From positions 1 to 6,582 of the forward strand of contig CAYTFK010000374.1 of assembly GCA_964436865.1 (NCBI GenBank): DNA of 6,582 nucleotides, written 5' to 3'. How positions within the stretch are numbered: the first letter of the stretch is position 1; each line of letters opens with the position of its first letter. Position numbers and translations under genes: made by a program. Positions 1 through 6,299 of the stretch are shown piece by piece. Source of the DNA: JAXGPP01 sp964436865. GTDB lineage: Bacteria; Planctomycetota; Planctomycetia; Pirellulales; Thermoguttaceae. The notes beneath the pieces are model-generated. The model searched no databases. It was not told where the DNA came from and saw nothing but the letters and a program-made list of their open reading frames with translations.

Positions 1-855
1 CCCAAATCGCGTCGGCCGGACCCTTCGCTGCATTCGGAATGGGCGGGAGTGAGCGTGTTGCGCCCCACCTGGTCGCGGAATGACCCACGGTTGACTGTTC
101 TTTACCACTCTGGCGACGTGCGGCTGGAACTTGAAGCGGCGCGCCAGACGATCTTCTCCGGTATTTGGGGTCTGGAAGTCGTGCGCGACGGGCATACGCT
201 CGCGCCGAGCGGCGATTGGGCCGAAACGTGCCGGGTGAGCGACAAGGACATCGACTACCTGGAACTGGAGATCGATCTGGGGGCAGGGCTGCGGGTGGAA
301 CGGCACATGGCACTGGCGCGAGAGGACCGGTTCCTGCTGCTGGCCGACACGGTGCTCAGCGATCGGCCCGCTGCGCTGGAGTACCGCGGCAGCCTGCCGC
401 TGGCCGACGGCGTCGCTGTGCAAGAGGCGGCAGAAACCCGGGAGATCGTCCTCACCGCAGGCAAGCCAGCGGCGGTTCTGTTGCCGTTGGCGCTGCCGGA
501 ATGGCGGATCGATCCCCGCATGGGGCAGGCCGGTGTATCGGGGGATCAACTCGAGCTTCGTCAATCGTTTTACGGAACCGGGCTCTTCGCGCCGTGGTTT
601 ATCGATCTCGATCCACGGCGCATGTCGCGGCCGGCGACGTGGCGGCAGTTGACGGTGGCCGAGAATCGCCGCATTCTTGCGGCGGATGCGGCTGTCGGCT
701 ACCGCGCGATGGCCGGGCGCCGGCAGTGGTTGATCTATCGTTCGCTAGTCAAGGTCGGCAATCGCACGGTGCTCGGCCACAACCTCGTCACCGAGATGCT
801 CATTGCGCGTTTCGGCGCCGACGGCGAGATCGACCCGCTCATTGAGATCGAGTGA
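1..855 (+). CDS. C-terminal part of a large protein of unknown function (possibly heparinase II/III-like)
   Basis: The reading frame is open from the first base to a TGA at 853-855, so 284 codons of a protein that begins outside the window are visible. A GTG at 49 could serve as a start. However, the residues before it (SEWAGVSVLRPTW runs straight across it) look like ordinary folded protein and there is no Shine-Dalgarno before it, so I treat the gene as 5'-truncated. The visible part alternates short hydrophobic strands with charged turns and many Trp, Tyr and Arg residues, as in a beta-sandwich. I see no catalytic motif, signal peptide or membrane segment. The flavour (VSVLRPTW, LTVLYHSG, LELEIDLGAG, DRFLLLADTV) recalls the C-terminal beta domain of heparinase II/III-like polysaccharide lyases, but this is a weak family guess. 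It converges on the HD-GYP gene with a 24-bp gap. The coding call is firm; the function is not. Confidence 0.82.
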   Translation, partial: PKSRRPDPSLHSEWAGVSVLRPTWSRNDPRLTVLYHSGDVRLELEAARQTIFSGIWGLEVVRDGHTLAPSGDWAETCRVSDKDIDYLELEIDLGAGLRVERHMALAREDRFLLLADTVLSDRPAALEYRGSLPLADGVAVQEAAETREIVLTAGKPAAVLLPLALPEWRIDPRMGQAGVSGDQLELRQSFYGTGLFAPWFIDLDPRRMSRPATWRQLTVAENRRILAADAAVGYRAMAGRRQWLIYRSLVKVGNRTVLGHNLVTEMLIARFGADGEIDPLIEIE

Positions 856-879
856 CGCCGGAACCATGCCACCGCGCGA

Positions 880-2511
880 TTACTCGCTGGCGATCCGCCG
901 GAGATCCTCGCGGGCGCGGAAGTAGGCGTCGATCACCTGGGGATCCCACTGTCTGCCGGAGCCGCTCCGGAAGATTTCGTCGATCTTCTCGCCGGGCATT
1001 CCCTTCCGATAGGGGCGGTCGCTCCCCATGGCGTCGTACGAGTCGGCCACGGCGATGATCCGGGCCGAGAGCGGAATGGCGTCTCCCTTCAGACCCAGAG
1101 GATAGCCGCTGCCGTCCCACGATTCGTGATGGTGCAGCACCGCCGGCAGCACTTCGCCCAGCTTCTTCAGGTCGACCAGGATGCGGTGGCCCACCTGGAC
1201 GTGGGTCTTGATATGGGAGTATTCGGCGTCGGTGAGCTTGTCGGGCTTGCGAAGCACGCTGTCGTTGATCCCGATCTTGCCGATGTCGTGCAGGAGTCCC
1301 GAGAGGTAGATCGTGTCGAGCTGGTCGTGCGAGCAGTTCAGTTCCCGGGCCAGCCGCACCGAGAACCTGGCCACGCGGTCACTGTGGCCGCAGGTGTACT
1401 GGTCTTTGGCGTCGATTGCCGAGCTGAGAGCGCGGATGATCCCCGACATCAATTCCGCTTGCTGGCGGTAGAGCTCGATGTTTCCGCTGTGAATGCCGAG
1501 GATCGCCGCCACGGAGCTGAGCAGGCTAGCCTCGACAGTGCCGAACTCGCCGCCGGCCACGTGGTTCAGCGCCGCCAGCCACCCAAACAGGTTTTCGCCC
1601 TCGGCCAGGGGAACCATCACCAGTTGACGGATCTGGGGCAGTGTCCAGCCGGCGCGGGCGGTGACGGGCGGGTTGACGACCGCGGGGCGGCTGCGAGCAT
1701 TCAGATTGAGTTGGGAAACAAGCCGGCCAAACTGCGTATCGTCGATCGGGCACTGGCCGTGGGTAAGCCATCGCACACGGCTCCGGGCGTGGTGATCGAG
1801 CGTGCCGGCCTGGCCGCCGATCGGCGCCAAGTACAGGGCAAAGCCCTCGGCCGGCACGACTTCTCCCATCCACTCCAGCGCGATGCGCCCCAGGTCGTCG
1901 TCGCTTTGCGAGATCTTCAGGTTGTGCGTGAGCCGGTAGAGAAGACTGATTTCCTCGTAGGTGACCGCGAGGTGATTGGAGAGGTTCTGTGCCTCGATTT
2001 CGATCTTGGCAAGGCGCTGGCTCTGGATCACTCCGTCCTGTATCATTCCCGCCACACGGAGCAGCGACTCCGGCGTCCAGGGCGATTGCCCGCGCGCCCA
2101 GCGGACCGTTTCGTCGGGATTCAGCCCCAGGGCAGCCGCCGCGCAGCGAAGGTCATCGACCCTGGCGGTTCGGGTGACGAAGACTCCCAGCGCCACATAG
2201 GGAGGGTTCGAAGCGACAGGGACCGCCAGCACGGCCAACGGCGGTTCGTCGGCAAGGAATTCCACCCGATCGCAGTCGGCCGCTTGCCGGGACAGTTGGA
2301 CCCACGGCGTCCATTCGCCGGCCGGCTGTTCGGAGGAGCGGTGCGCGATCCGGCCGCTGGCAGCATCGACCAGGTGCAAGTCGGCGCCGAAGCCGCGCCG
2401 CAGTATCGCGACGGTCGATGCGGGGATTGGGACTTCTGCTTCGAAAGCGAACTCCAATGGTTGTCGAAGGGTCGTCGATATGGTCATTGCCATGCCCGTC
2501 GTCGGTCGCAT
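880..2511 (-). CDS. GAF/HD-GYP domain cyclic-di-GMP phosphodiesterase
   Basis: This 543-residue protein most likely hydrolyses cyclic di-GMP in the cytoplasm. The C-terminal HD-GYP domain (about residues 355-540) has the full metal and substrate signature: GHS at 375-377, HD at 408-409 followed by GKIG, HVQVG at 437-441, HHHE at 460-463, DGSGYP at 466-471, D490 and RPYRKG at 499-504. All expected residues are present, so it should be active. Residues about 190-345 fit a GAF sensory domain. A helical stretch at about 150-195 (QSQRLAKIEIEAQNLSNHLA) looks like a signalling coiled coil. Residues about 20-130 form a further globular region I cannot assign, perhaps a degenerate PAS or GAF. There is no receiver domain, signal peptide or membrane helix. 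Start: ATG at 2511, with in-frame ATGs at codons 7 and 9. None has a convincing Shine-Dalgarno, so the first few residues are uncertain. It is divergent from the Nudix gene and likely transcribed alone. Confidence 0.95.
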   Translation of the reverse strand: MRPTTGMAMTISTTLRQPLEFAFEAEVPIPASTVAILRRGFGADLHLVDAASGRIAHRSSEQPAGEWTPWVQLSRQAADCDRVEFLADEPPLAVLAVPVASNPPYVALGVFVTRTARVDDLRCAAAALGLNPDETVRWARGQSPWTPESLLRVAGMIQDGVIQSQRLAKIEIEAQNLSNHLAVTYEEISLLYRLTHNLKISQSDDDLGRIALEWMGEVVPAEGFALYLAPIGGQAGTLDHHARSRVRWLTHGQCPIDDTQFGRLVSQLNLNARSRPAVVNPPVTARAGWTLPQIRQLVMVPLAEGENLFGWLAALNHVAGGEFGTVEASLLSSVAAILGIHSGNIELYRQQAELMSGIIRALSSAIDAKDQYTCGHSDRVARFSVRLARELNCSHDQLDTIYLSGLLHDIGKIGINDSVLRKPDKLTDAEYSHIKTHVQVGHRILVDLKKLGEVLPAVLHHHESWDGSGYPLGLKGDAIPLSARIIAVADSYDAMGSDRPYRKGMPGEKIDEIFRSGSGRQWDPQVIDAYFRAREDLRRIASE

Positions 2512-2614
2512 CCGCGGCCTGCCCGGCTGACTATTCCTCAGACAAACTCTACGTCATGAGCCGCTCGGGCGCCGCTCGGCCACCTTGCCAGGGCGTCGCC
2601 AACGGCGGACAATT

Positions 2615-2628
2615 GGCGGCAAGCCGCC
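2615..2628. repeat. Small GC inverted repeat in the HD-GYP/Nudix intergenic region
   Basis: GGCGGC and GCCGCC are separated by AA, so a short, very stable hairpin could form on either strand. It lies in the roughly 200-bp divergent region (2512-2709) between the HD-GYP and Nudix genes. That region also holds three copies of CCGCTCGG (2561-2568, 2572-2579, 2638-2645). There is no T-run, so it is not a typical terminator. In such GC-rich DNA it may be chance. I could not pick out a convincing promoter for either flanking gene here. Confidence 0.3.
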
Positions 2629-2697
2629 GCATGGGTTCCGCTCGGCGCAGCGGTCGGCGGTGCGGCTTGTGACGGCCGCAGGGGCACCCCAGTGAGC

Positions 2698-2703
2698 GAG
2701 GAG
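2698..2703 (+). promoter_or_regulatory. Ribosome binding site deciding the Nudix start
   Basis: GAGGAG lies 6 nt before the ATG at 2710 and directly abuts the ATG at 2704, where the spacing would be too short. This favours 2710 over 2704, and over the GTG at 2692, which has only CAGGGG at 2679-2684. Confidence 0.6.
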
Positions 2704-2709
2704 ATGCTG

Positions 2710-3231
2710 ATGAGCGATTTGGAGGTACTGCTGGAAGCCCGGAAGTTTCGCGTGGTTCGCACCCAGGAAACCACGCGCAACGGCGAGCAGCGGAGCCGCG
2801 AGGTCGTGCGGCATCCGGGCGCGGTCGCCGTCTTGCCGATCCTGGACGACGGCCGGATCGTGCTCATCGATACTTTCCGCTTCGCCGTCGGCAAGCGGCT
2901 CATCGAAATCCCGGCAGGGACGCTCGATCCGGGCGAGGAGCCCATTGCCACGGCCCACCGCGAACTGGCCGAAGAGACCGGTTATCGGGCCGGGAGCATG
3001 GAGCCCTTGCCGGTGATCTATTCGTCGCCGGGAGTGCTCGACGAGCGGATGTATCTGTATGTTGCCCGCCAACTGACGCCGGGGCCGACTGCCCTGGAAG
3101 CGGGCGAAGACATCGAACTACTGACCGTCAACTGGGAGCAGGCGCTGGAGATGGCCCGCGACGGTCGCATTCAGGACGCGAAAACGCTGGTTGCGCTGCT
3201 CTGGTATAACGCCTATGCCCGCAGGGCGTGA
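2710..3231 (+). CDS. Nudix hydrolase, ADP-ribose pyrophosphatase type
   Basis: This enzyme probably cleaves ADP-ribose, or a similar nucleoside diphosphate derivative, to AMP and a sugar phosphate in the cytoplasm, as NudF-type enzymes do. The complete Nudix box GX5EX7REUXEEXGU is present: G76, E82, then REL, EE and G97-Y98, counting from the upstream GTG at 2692 (subtract 6 for the ATG start chosen here). A proline about 15 residues after the box (in SSPGV) matches the mark of ADP-ribose-specific members. The preceding IEIPAGTLDPGE segment is also typical. Start: the ATG at 2710 has GAGGAG at 2698-2703 with a 6-nt spacer and gives 173 residues. The GTG at 2692 (179 residues, CAGGGG at 2679-2684 before it) and ATG 2704 are alternatives. 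Length is normal for the family. It stands alone, divergent from the HD-GYP gene and convergent with the pilin gene. Substrate specificity is inferred from motifs only. Confidence 0.93.
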   Translation: MSDLEVLLEARKFRVVRTQETTRNGEQRSREVVRHPGAVAVLPILDDGRIVLIDTFRFAVGKRLIEIPAGTLDPGEEPIATAHRELAEETGYRAGSMEPLPVIYSSPGVLDERMYLYVARQLTPGPTALEAGEDIELLTVNWEQALEMARDGRIQDAKTLVALLWYNAYARRA

Positions 3232-3266
3232 GCGGAGAACAAGGGCGGCGCTGGCGGCCGCATCAT

Positions 3267-3464
3267 CTATTGAGCGGCGAACCCACGTTCGCGCAAGCTG
3301 GACTCGATGCCGTTCCACATCGCTCCGTGCTGTTGCCCAAACGCGCCGAGGGAGCCCATGATGGCCATGAGAATGAGCGCCAGAATGACTGCATATTCCA
3401 CCGAGGTGACCGCGTCTTCGGTCCGGATCAGGTTCCACAACTGCTTTGCGAATGTAGACGCCAT
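3267..3464 (-). CDS. Flp/type IVb pilin-like small protein
   Basis: This 65-residue protein has the layout of an Flp (type IVb) prepilin. A short positively charged leader (residues 1-18) is followed by a hydrophobic segment containing the Glu-Tyr pair (TSVEYAVILALILMAIMG, about 20-37) and a short polar tail. The Glu falls at position 5 of the predicted mature protein (E23, with cleavage after residue 18), as in type IV pilins. It would be processed by a prepilin peptidase, inserted in the inner membrane and assembled by a Tad-type machine. Residue 18, just before the cut, is Ala instead of the usual Gly. No tad/cpa genes are in the window, so it is an orphan here. Start: ATG at 3464, with GGGA 8 nt upstream. 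The frame stays open to a TTG at 3548, but that TTG is part of a promoter -35 box, and a longer leader would not fit the family. The stop is 35 bp from the convergent Nudix stop. Confidence 0.88.
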   Translation of the reverse strand: MASTFAKQLWNLIRTEDAVTSVEYAVILALILMAIMGSLGAFGQQHGAMWNGIESSLRERGFAAQ

Positions 3465-3520
3465 GGCTCGATTCCCATGCCAGTCGGCCGAGGACGTGAA
3501 GGTAGCCTCTCCCATCAGGA

Positions 3521-3548
3521 AACTTAGCTCATCGGGGCCGCATGTCAA
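3521..3548 (-). promoter_or_regulatory. Predicted sigma70 promoter of the Flp pilin gene
   Basis: On the minus strand a perfect -35 TTGACA (3548-3543) is followed, after 16 nt, by TAAGTT (3526-3521) as the -10. Transcription would start near 3514 and give a leader of about 50 nt before the pilin ATG at 3464. The match is by eye only; the -35 is perfect and the -10 is moderate. Confidence 0.45.
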
Positions 3549-3612
3549 ACCAGGAAGGCCGCCAGAATTCAGCCCTCAGCAGTCCATTGATACCTGCCTG
3601 TAGAGGTACACG

Positions 3613-4737
3613 ATGCGAGATCCTCGACTCGACAAACTAGCCGACGTACTGGTGAACTACTCAACGGCGGTTCGACCTGACGACCTGGTGCGGATCTGGG
3701 GCCCCCCGGTCACGCGACCGCTGATCGTGGCCCTCTACCGAGCGGTGCTCGCCGCGGGCGGCCATCCCCACGTCGAGATGGTTCCCGACGAGTGCGCGGA
3801 AATCAAGCTGGACCTGGCAAGCGAGGAACAACTTCGCTTCGAGAACCCGATCGCCCTCTACACGATCGAACGGGTCGATGTGTCGATCGGACTGTGGGGT
3901 GAAGATAATACCAAGTCGCTGAGCGGGACTGATCCGGCCCGGCAGGCCCTGGTGAGCCAGGCGCGGAAGAAGCAGATGGCCCGCTTCCTGGAGCGGGCCA
4001 GTGCTGGCGAGTTGCGCTGGGTGGGGAGCCAGTACCCGTGCAACTCCGCCGCCCAGGACGCCCAGATGTCGCTGGTCCAATACGAGCGTTTTGTCTTTGA
4101 GGCCGGATTGTTGCACCTCGATGACCCGGCCGCCGCCTGGCGGGAGATCAGCCGCCGCCAGCAACGGGTGGCGGACTTTCTCAACGAGTGCCGCGAGGTT
4201 CGGTTCACCACTCCGCAGGGAACCGATCTGAAGGTTGGGGTCGACGGCCGAGCCTGGATCAACTGCGACGGGCACGAGAACTTCCCCGACGGCGAGGTCT
4301 TCACCGGGCCGGTCGAGGACGCCACCGAAGGCGTTGTCGCGTACAGCTTCCCGGCCGTTCATGGCGGCCGCGAGGTCGACGGCATTCGCCTGAAGTTCAA
4401 GGCGGGCCGCGTGGTGGATGCGACTGCCGCGCGGGGCGAGGAGTTTCTCATCGCCATGCTCGATCAGGACCCGGGCGCCCGGGTCCTGGGCGAGATCGCC
4501 ATCGGCACCAATTACGCTGTGCGCCAGTACACAAAGAATACGTTGTTCGACGAGAAGATCGGCGGCACGTTTCACGCGGCCGTCGGCGCGGCGTATCCGG
4601 AGACGGGCGGCAAGAACGAATCGGGATTGCACTGGGACATGGTGTGCGATCTACGCCAGGGGGGCCGGGTCTACGCCGACGGCAAGTTGATCAGCGAGAA
4701 CGGCCGATTCCTTGACCCCGAGTGGCCACAGCCGTGA
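3613..4737 (+). CDS. M29-family metallo-aminopeptidase (AmpS/PepS-like)
   Basis: This 374-residue cytoplasmic exopeptidase probably removes N-terminal residues from peptides using two metal ions. The M29 family signature lies in the C-terminal half. The candidate ligands are E228 (PDGEVFTGP), E294 (LGEIAIGTN), H321 (GGTFHAAVG), and H340 and D342 (LHWDMV). The Y328 and GGKNES segment between them is also typical. All of these are present, so the enzyme should be active. The N-terminal half (LVNYSTAVRPDDLVRIWG, then residues to about 190) matches the substrate-side domain of the family, and overall length is close to usual. Start: ATG at 3613 preceded by AGAGG at 3602-3606 with a 6-nt gap, a good ribosome binding site. 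It is divergent from the pilin gene across 148 bp and convergent with the SDR gene, so it is probably monocistronic. I see no obvious sigma70 promoter for it (TTGATA near 3584 has no matching -10). Physiological substrate unknown. Confidence 0.94.
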   Translation: MRDPRLDKLADVLVNYSTAVRPDDLVRIWGPPVTRPLIVALYRAVLAAGGHPHVEMVPDECAEIKLDLASEEQLRFENPIALYTIERVDVSIGLWGEDNTKSLSGTDPARQALVSQARKKQMARFLERASAGELRWVGSQYPCNSAAQDAQMSLVQYERFVFEAGLLHLDDPAAAWREISRRQQRVADFLNECREVRFTTPQGTDLKVGVDGRAWINCDGHENFPDGEVFTGPVEDATEGVVAYSFPAVHGGREVDGIRLKFKAGRVVDATAARGEEFLIAMLDQDPGARVLGEIAIGTNYAVRQYTKNTLFDEKIGGTFHAAVGAAYPETGGKNESGLHWDMVCDLRQGGRVYADGKLISENGRFLDPEWPQP

Positions 4738-4765
4738 GCCATGGCGACAAAATGCCGGCGCCTTC

Positions 4766-4786
4766 TGGCTGATGGCTGACTGCTGA
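4766..4786. repeat. Heptamer tandem repeat (TGGCTGA type) between convergent genes
   Basis: Three adjacent 7-bp units are seen: TGGCTGA (4766-4772), TGGCTGA (4773-4779) and CTGCTGA (4780-4786). They fill the middle of the 58-bp spacer between the stop codons of the aminopeptidase and SDR genes. Units of 7 bp do not suit coding expansion. They resemble the short tandemly repeated repetitive sequences known between genes in cyanobacteria. Three copies is short, so confidence is moderate. Confidence 0.55.
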
Positions 4787-4795
4787 GAGCTTTCT

Positions 4796-5821
4796 TCAGG
4801 CACTCTCGCGGCGGCGGCGGGCGGGATTTGTGGCCAGCAGGCGGTGGATGTGGTCGAGGGAGCCGGTTTCGCCGGGACGGCGCTGGCGGTGCCACTGGTC
4901 GTGCGTGGGGACGAGCGACTCGTCGAGCGGCCAGGGATCGAACGGATCGTAGCCCAAGGCGCGTTGGAGCCTGGTGGAGTCCATCGAGACATTGCCGGCG
5001 CGCGGTGGAATGGGCCCGGCCTGGCCGCGCGGGATGCCGTAGAGCAGATCGGGATCGAAGCCGCCCACGCGGTTGATGATCTGGGCGATCTGGTAGAGGC
5101 TCAGCCGCCGGGGCCCGCCGGCATGGAAGAGTCCGGCGAGATCGCTCGCCAGGACCGTTTCGCACAGTTCGTTGAGGCAGTCGGTATAGGTGGGCGTGCG
5201 GACCTCGTCGGTGTAGAGCGTGGCCGGGCGAGATTTCTTGAACCGCGAGCCGATCCAGTCGATCGCTCCGGCGTGGCCGTTGAGGCTCCAGCCCATCGGC
5301 AGCGAGATCCGCAGCATGCAGGCGGTCGGGTCGGCCGCGGCGATGACGCGTTCGGCCTCGACCATCGTCTTGCCGTACATCGTCACCGGATCGGTCGGGT
5401 CGTCTTCGGTGTAGCCTCCGTCGCGGAGGCCTGAGAAGACCAGGTCGACCGAGAGGTGGACCAGGCGAATCCGGCGCGGCACGGTCTGCTCGACGAGGTT
5501 CTGTGCTCCGTCGACATTCGACCGGCGGGCCAGATCGGTGTCCAACTCGCAGGCCTTGAGCGCGCAGTTGCCCGCGCAGTCGAGCACCGATGCGATGCGG
5601 TAGCGGTCGAAGAGTCGGGCGATTCCGTCGCGGTCCTCGACGTTGCACGGCACGACGCCGGGCCCGCTCAAGGCGACGGAATCAATCTGCCGGATGCCGA
5701 TCACCTGCCCCGGATATCGCGCGCGGAAGTAGTCCAGCGCGTTGTACCCCGCCACGCCCGTAATTCCCGTGATCAGTAGCGGCAGCGGCGGCGGGGCAAA
5801 CGGGCGAACAACGAGCGGCAT
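4796..5821 (-). CDS. RmlD-like extended SDR (sugar-nucleotide reductase/epimerase family)
   Basis: This 341-residue NAD(P)-binding protein belongs to the extended short-chain dehydrogenase/reductase group, closest in layout to dTDP-4-dehydrorhamnose reductase (RmlD). The dinucleotide-binding GxxGxxG is at G19, G22 and G25, after a short Pro-rich N-terminus. NVEDRDG at about 60-66 and DCAGNCALKACE at about 81-92 match the strand and loop that hold the cofactor. HLSVDLVFSG (122-131) carries the active-site Ser124, and Y149 is the catalytic Tyr in MYGKTM. The usual Lys four residues after the Tyr is Met153. DEVRTPTY (205-212) matches the C-terminal substrate-side motif of RmlD proteins. The tail after about residue 312 is basic and likely disordered. 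Start: ATG at 5821 is the only start in the frame (an in-frame TAA lies 16 codons upstream) but has no clear Shine-Dalgarno. No rml, rfb or glycosyltransferase neighbours are in the window, so the substrate is unknown. Confidence 0.9.
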   Translation of the reverse strand: MPLVVRPFAPPPLPLLITGITGVAGYNALDYFRARYPGQVIGIRQIDSVALSGPGVVPCNVEDRDGIARLFDRYRIASVLDCAGNCALKACELDTDLARRSNVDGAQNLVEQTVPRRIRLVHLSVDLVFSGLRDGGYTEDDPTDPVTMYGKTMVEAERVIAAADPTACMLRISLPMGWSLNGHAGAIDWIGSRFKKSRPATLYTDEVRTPTYTDCLNELCETVLASDLAGLFHAGGPRRLSLYQIAQIINRVGGFDPDLLYGIPRGQAGPIPPRAGNVSMDSTRLQRALGYDPFDPWPLDESLVPTHDQWHRQRRPGETGSLDHIHRLLATNPARRRRESA

Positions 5822-5958
5822 GGGGCGACAGCGAGCAAGTGGCGGAAGGGAAGGAAACGGCCATTATGCTGGCGCCCAGCTTGATAACGCAACACCTCTT
5901 GCTCGTTTCCCGTCACGCCGTCATGCCAGCGAACCGGGTCTCGAGCCGGTTTGGGGCG

Positions 5959-5992
5959 CCAAGCGAAACGCCCTTGAGGGTGTTTCGCTTGG
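5959..5992. repeat. Long near-perfect hairpin (REP-like or terminator-like)
   Basis: The arms CCAAGCGAAAC (5959-5969) and GTTTCGCTTGG (5982-5992) are perfectly complementary. They continue inward through a G-T pair and CCC/GGG to a TTGA loop, giving 15 paired positions in 34 nt. It lies 138 bp upstream of the SDR start. There is no T-run on either side, so it is not a canonical Rho-independent terminator. It could be a dispersed palindromic repeat, an RNA processing or attenuation hairpin in the SDR leader, or a U-tract-less terminator. Confidence 0.75.
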
Positions 5993-6109
5993 TCTTCGTC
6001 GCGGCTGGTCGGCGCAAGTGCATGAAGAGAAAGATGTTCGCGATGCGAGCCGAAGCGCAAGTGATTCCACCCTTTTGGCTTCAGTGTTGAAGTTCGTAGA
6101 GGGGTGAGA

Positions 6110-6137
6110 CTAGGAGTTAGAAGTTAGGAGTTGGAAG
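6110..6137. repeat. Heptamer tandem repeat (TTAGGAG type)
   Basis: Four adjacent 7-bp units are seen: CTAGGAG, TTAGAAG, TTAGGAG and TTGGAAG (6110-6116, 6117-6123, 6124-6130, 6131-6137). The consensus is TTAGGAG. Decayed units may continue to about 6151. This is a different heptamer from that at 4766-4786 but has the same period, which makes slippage of a 7-bp unit a likely common origin. Confidence 0.6.
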
Positions 6138-6183
6138 GGAGCAGGTAGAATCACGGCGCTTTCGGGGCAGGGAAGGGGCGCGG

Positions 6184-6200
6184 GCCCGCTGTGCGCGGGC
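6184..6200. repeat. GC-rich short inverted repeat
   Basis: GCCCGC (6184-6189) and GCGGGC (6195-6200) flank a 5-nt loop. No T-run follows on either strand. It lies on the path of the minus-strand transcript predicted to start near 6293. Confidence 0.4.
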
Positions 6201-6241
6201 AGTATTGGGTGTCGAGATGTCAAAGAGCGAACGCGGTGAAG

Positions 6242-6294
6242 GCCCGAGTTGCCGGGCGGCACCGTGCCGGCGGACGGAGTTCCGTCGCAGCCGG
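6242..6294 (-). ncRNA. Candidate structured RNA: hairpins at the predicted 5' end of a minus-strand transcript
   Basis: Reading the minus strand from 6294, CCGGC pairs with GCCGG (6294-6290 with 6271-6267) and encloses GACGGA/TCCGTC (6286-6281 with 6278-6273). This makes a nested stem of about 11 pairs. A second hairpin, GCCCG/CGGGC with a 6-nt loop, follows at 6257-6242. The first hairpin begins where transcription from the promoter at 6300-6329 is expected to start. It matches no RNA family I recognise. It may be a 5' leader of the SDR gene or an independent small RNA. Chance pairing in GC-rich DNA cannot be excluded. Confidence 0.3.
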
Positions 6295-6299
6295 AGGAT

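Noticed and set aside
1126..2559. A 477-codon open frame on the plus strand
   Set aside because: It is antisense to the HD-GYP gene, which has all family motifs. The antisense protein has no recognisable fold and is the usual by-product of high-GC codon use.
3232..3266. Possible terminator between the convergent Nudix and pilin genes
   Set aside because: The GC-rich stretch has weak self-complementarity and no T-run on either strand.
3465..3548. N-terminal extension of the pilin gene to a TTG at 3548
   Set aside because: The TTG is the first part of a perfect TTGACA -35 box, and the extra 28 residues do not fit an Flp leader.
3661..4632. A 323-codon open frame on the minus strand
   Set aside because: It lies opposite the M29 aminopeptidase gene and shows no motif or ribosome binding site.
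4671..5648. A 325-codon minus-strand frame overlapping the SDR gene
   Set aside because: The product is extremely Arg/Pro-rich, as expected for an out-of-frame reading of GC-rich DNA. The true frame carries the SDR motifs.
5742..6107. A 121-codon plus-strand frame
   Set aside because: It starts inside the SDR gene on the opposite strand and reads through the 34-nt hairpin. Its sequence looks like translated repeat.
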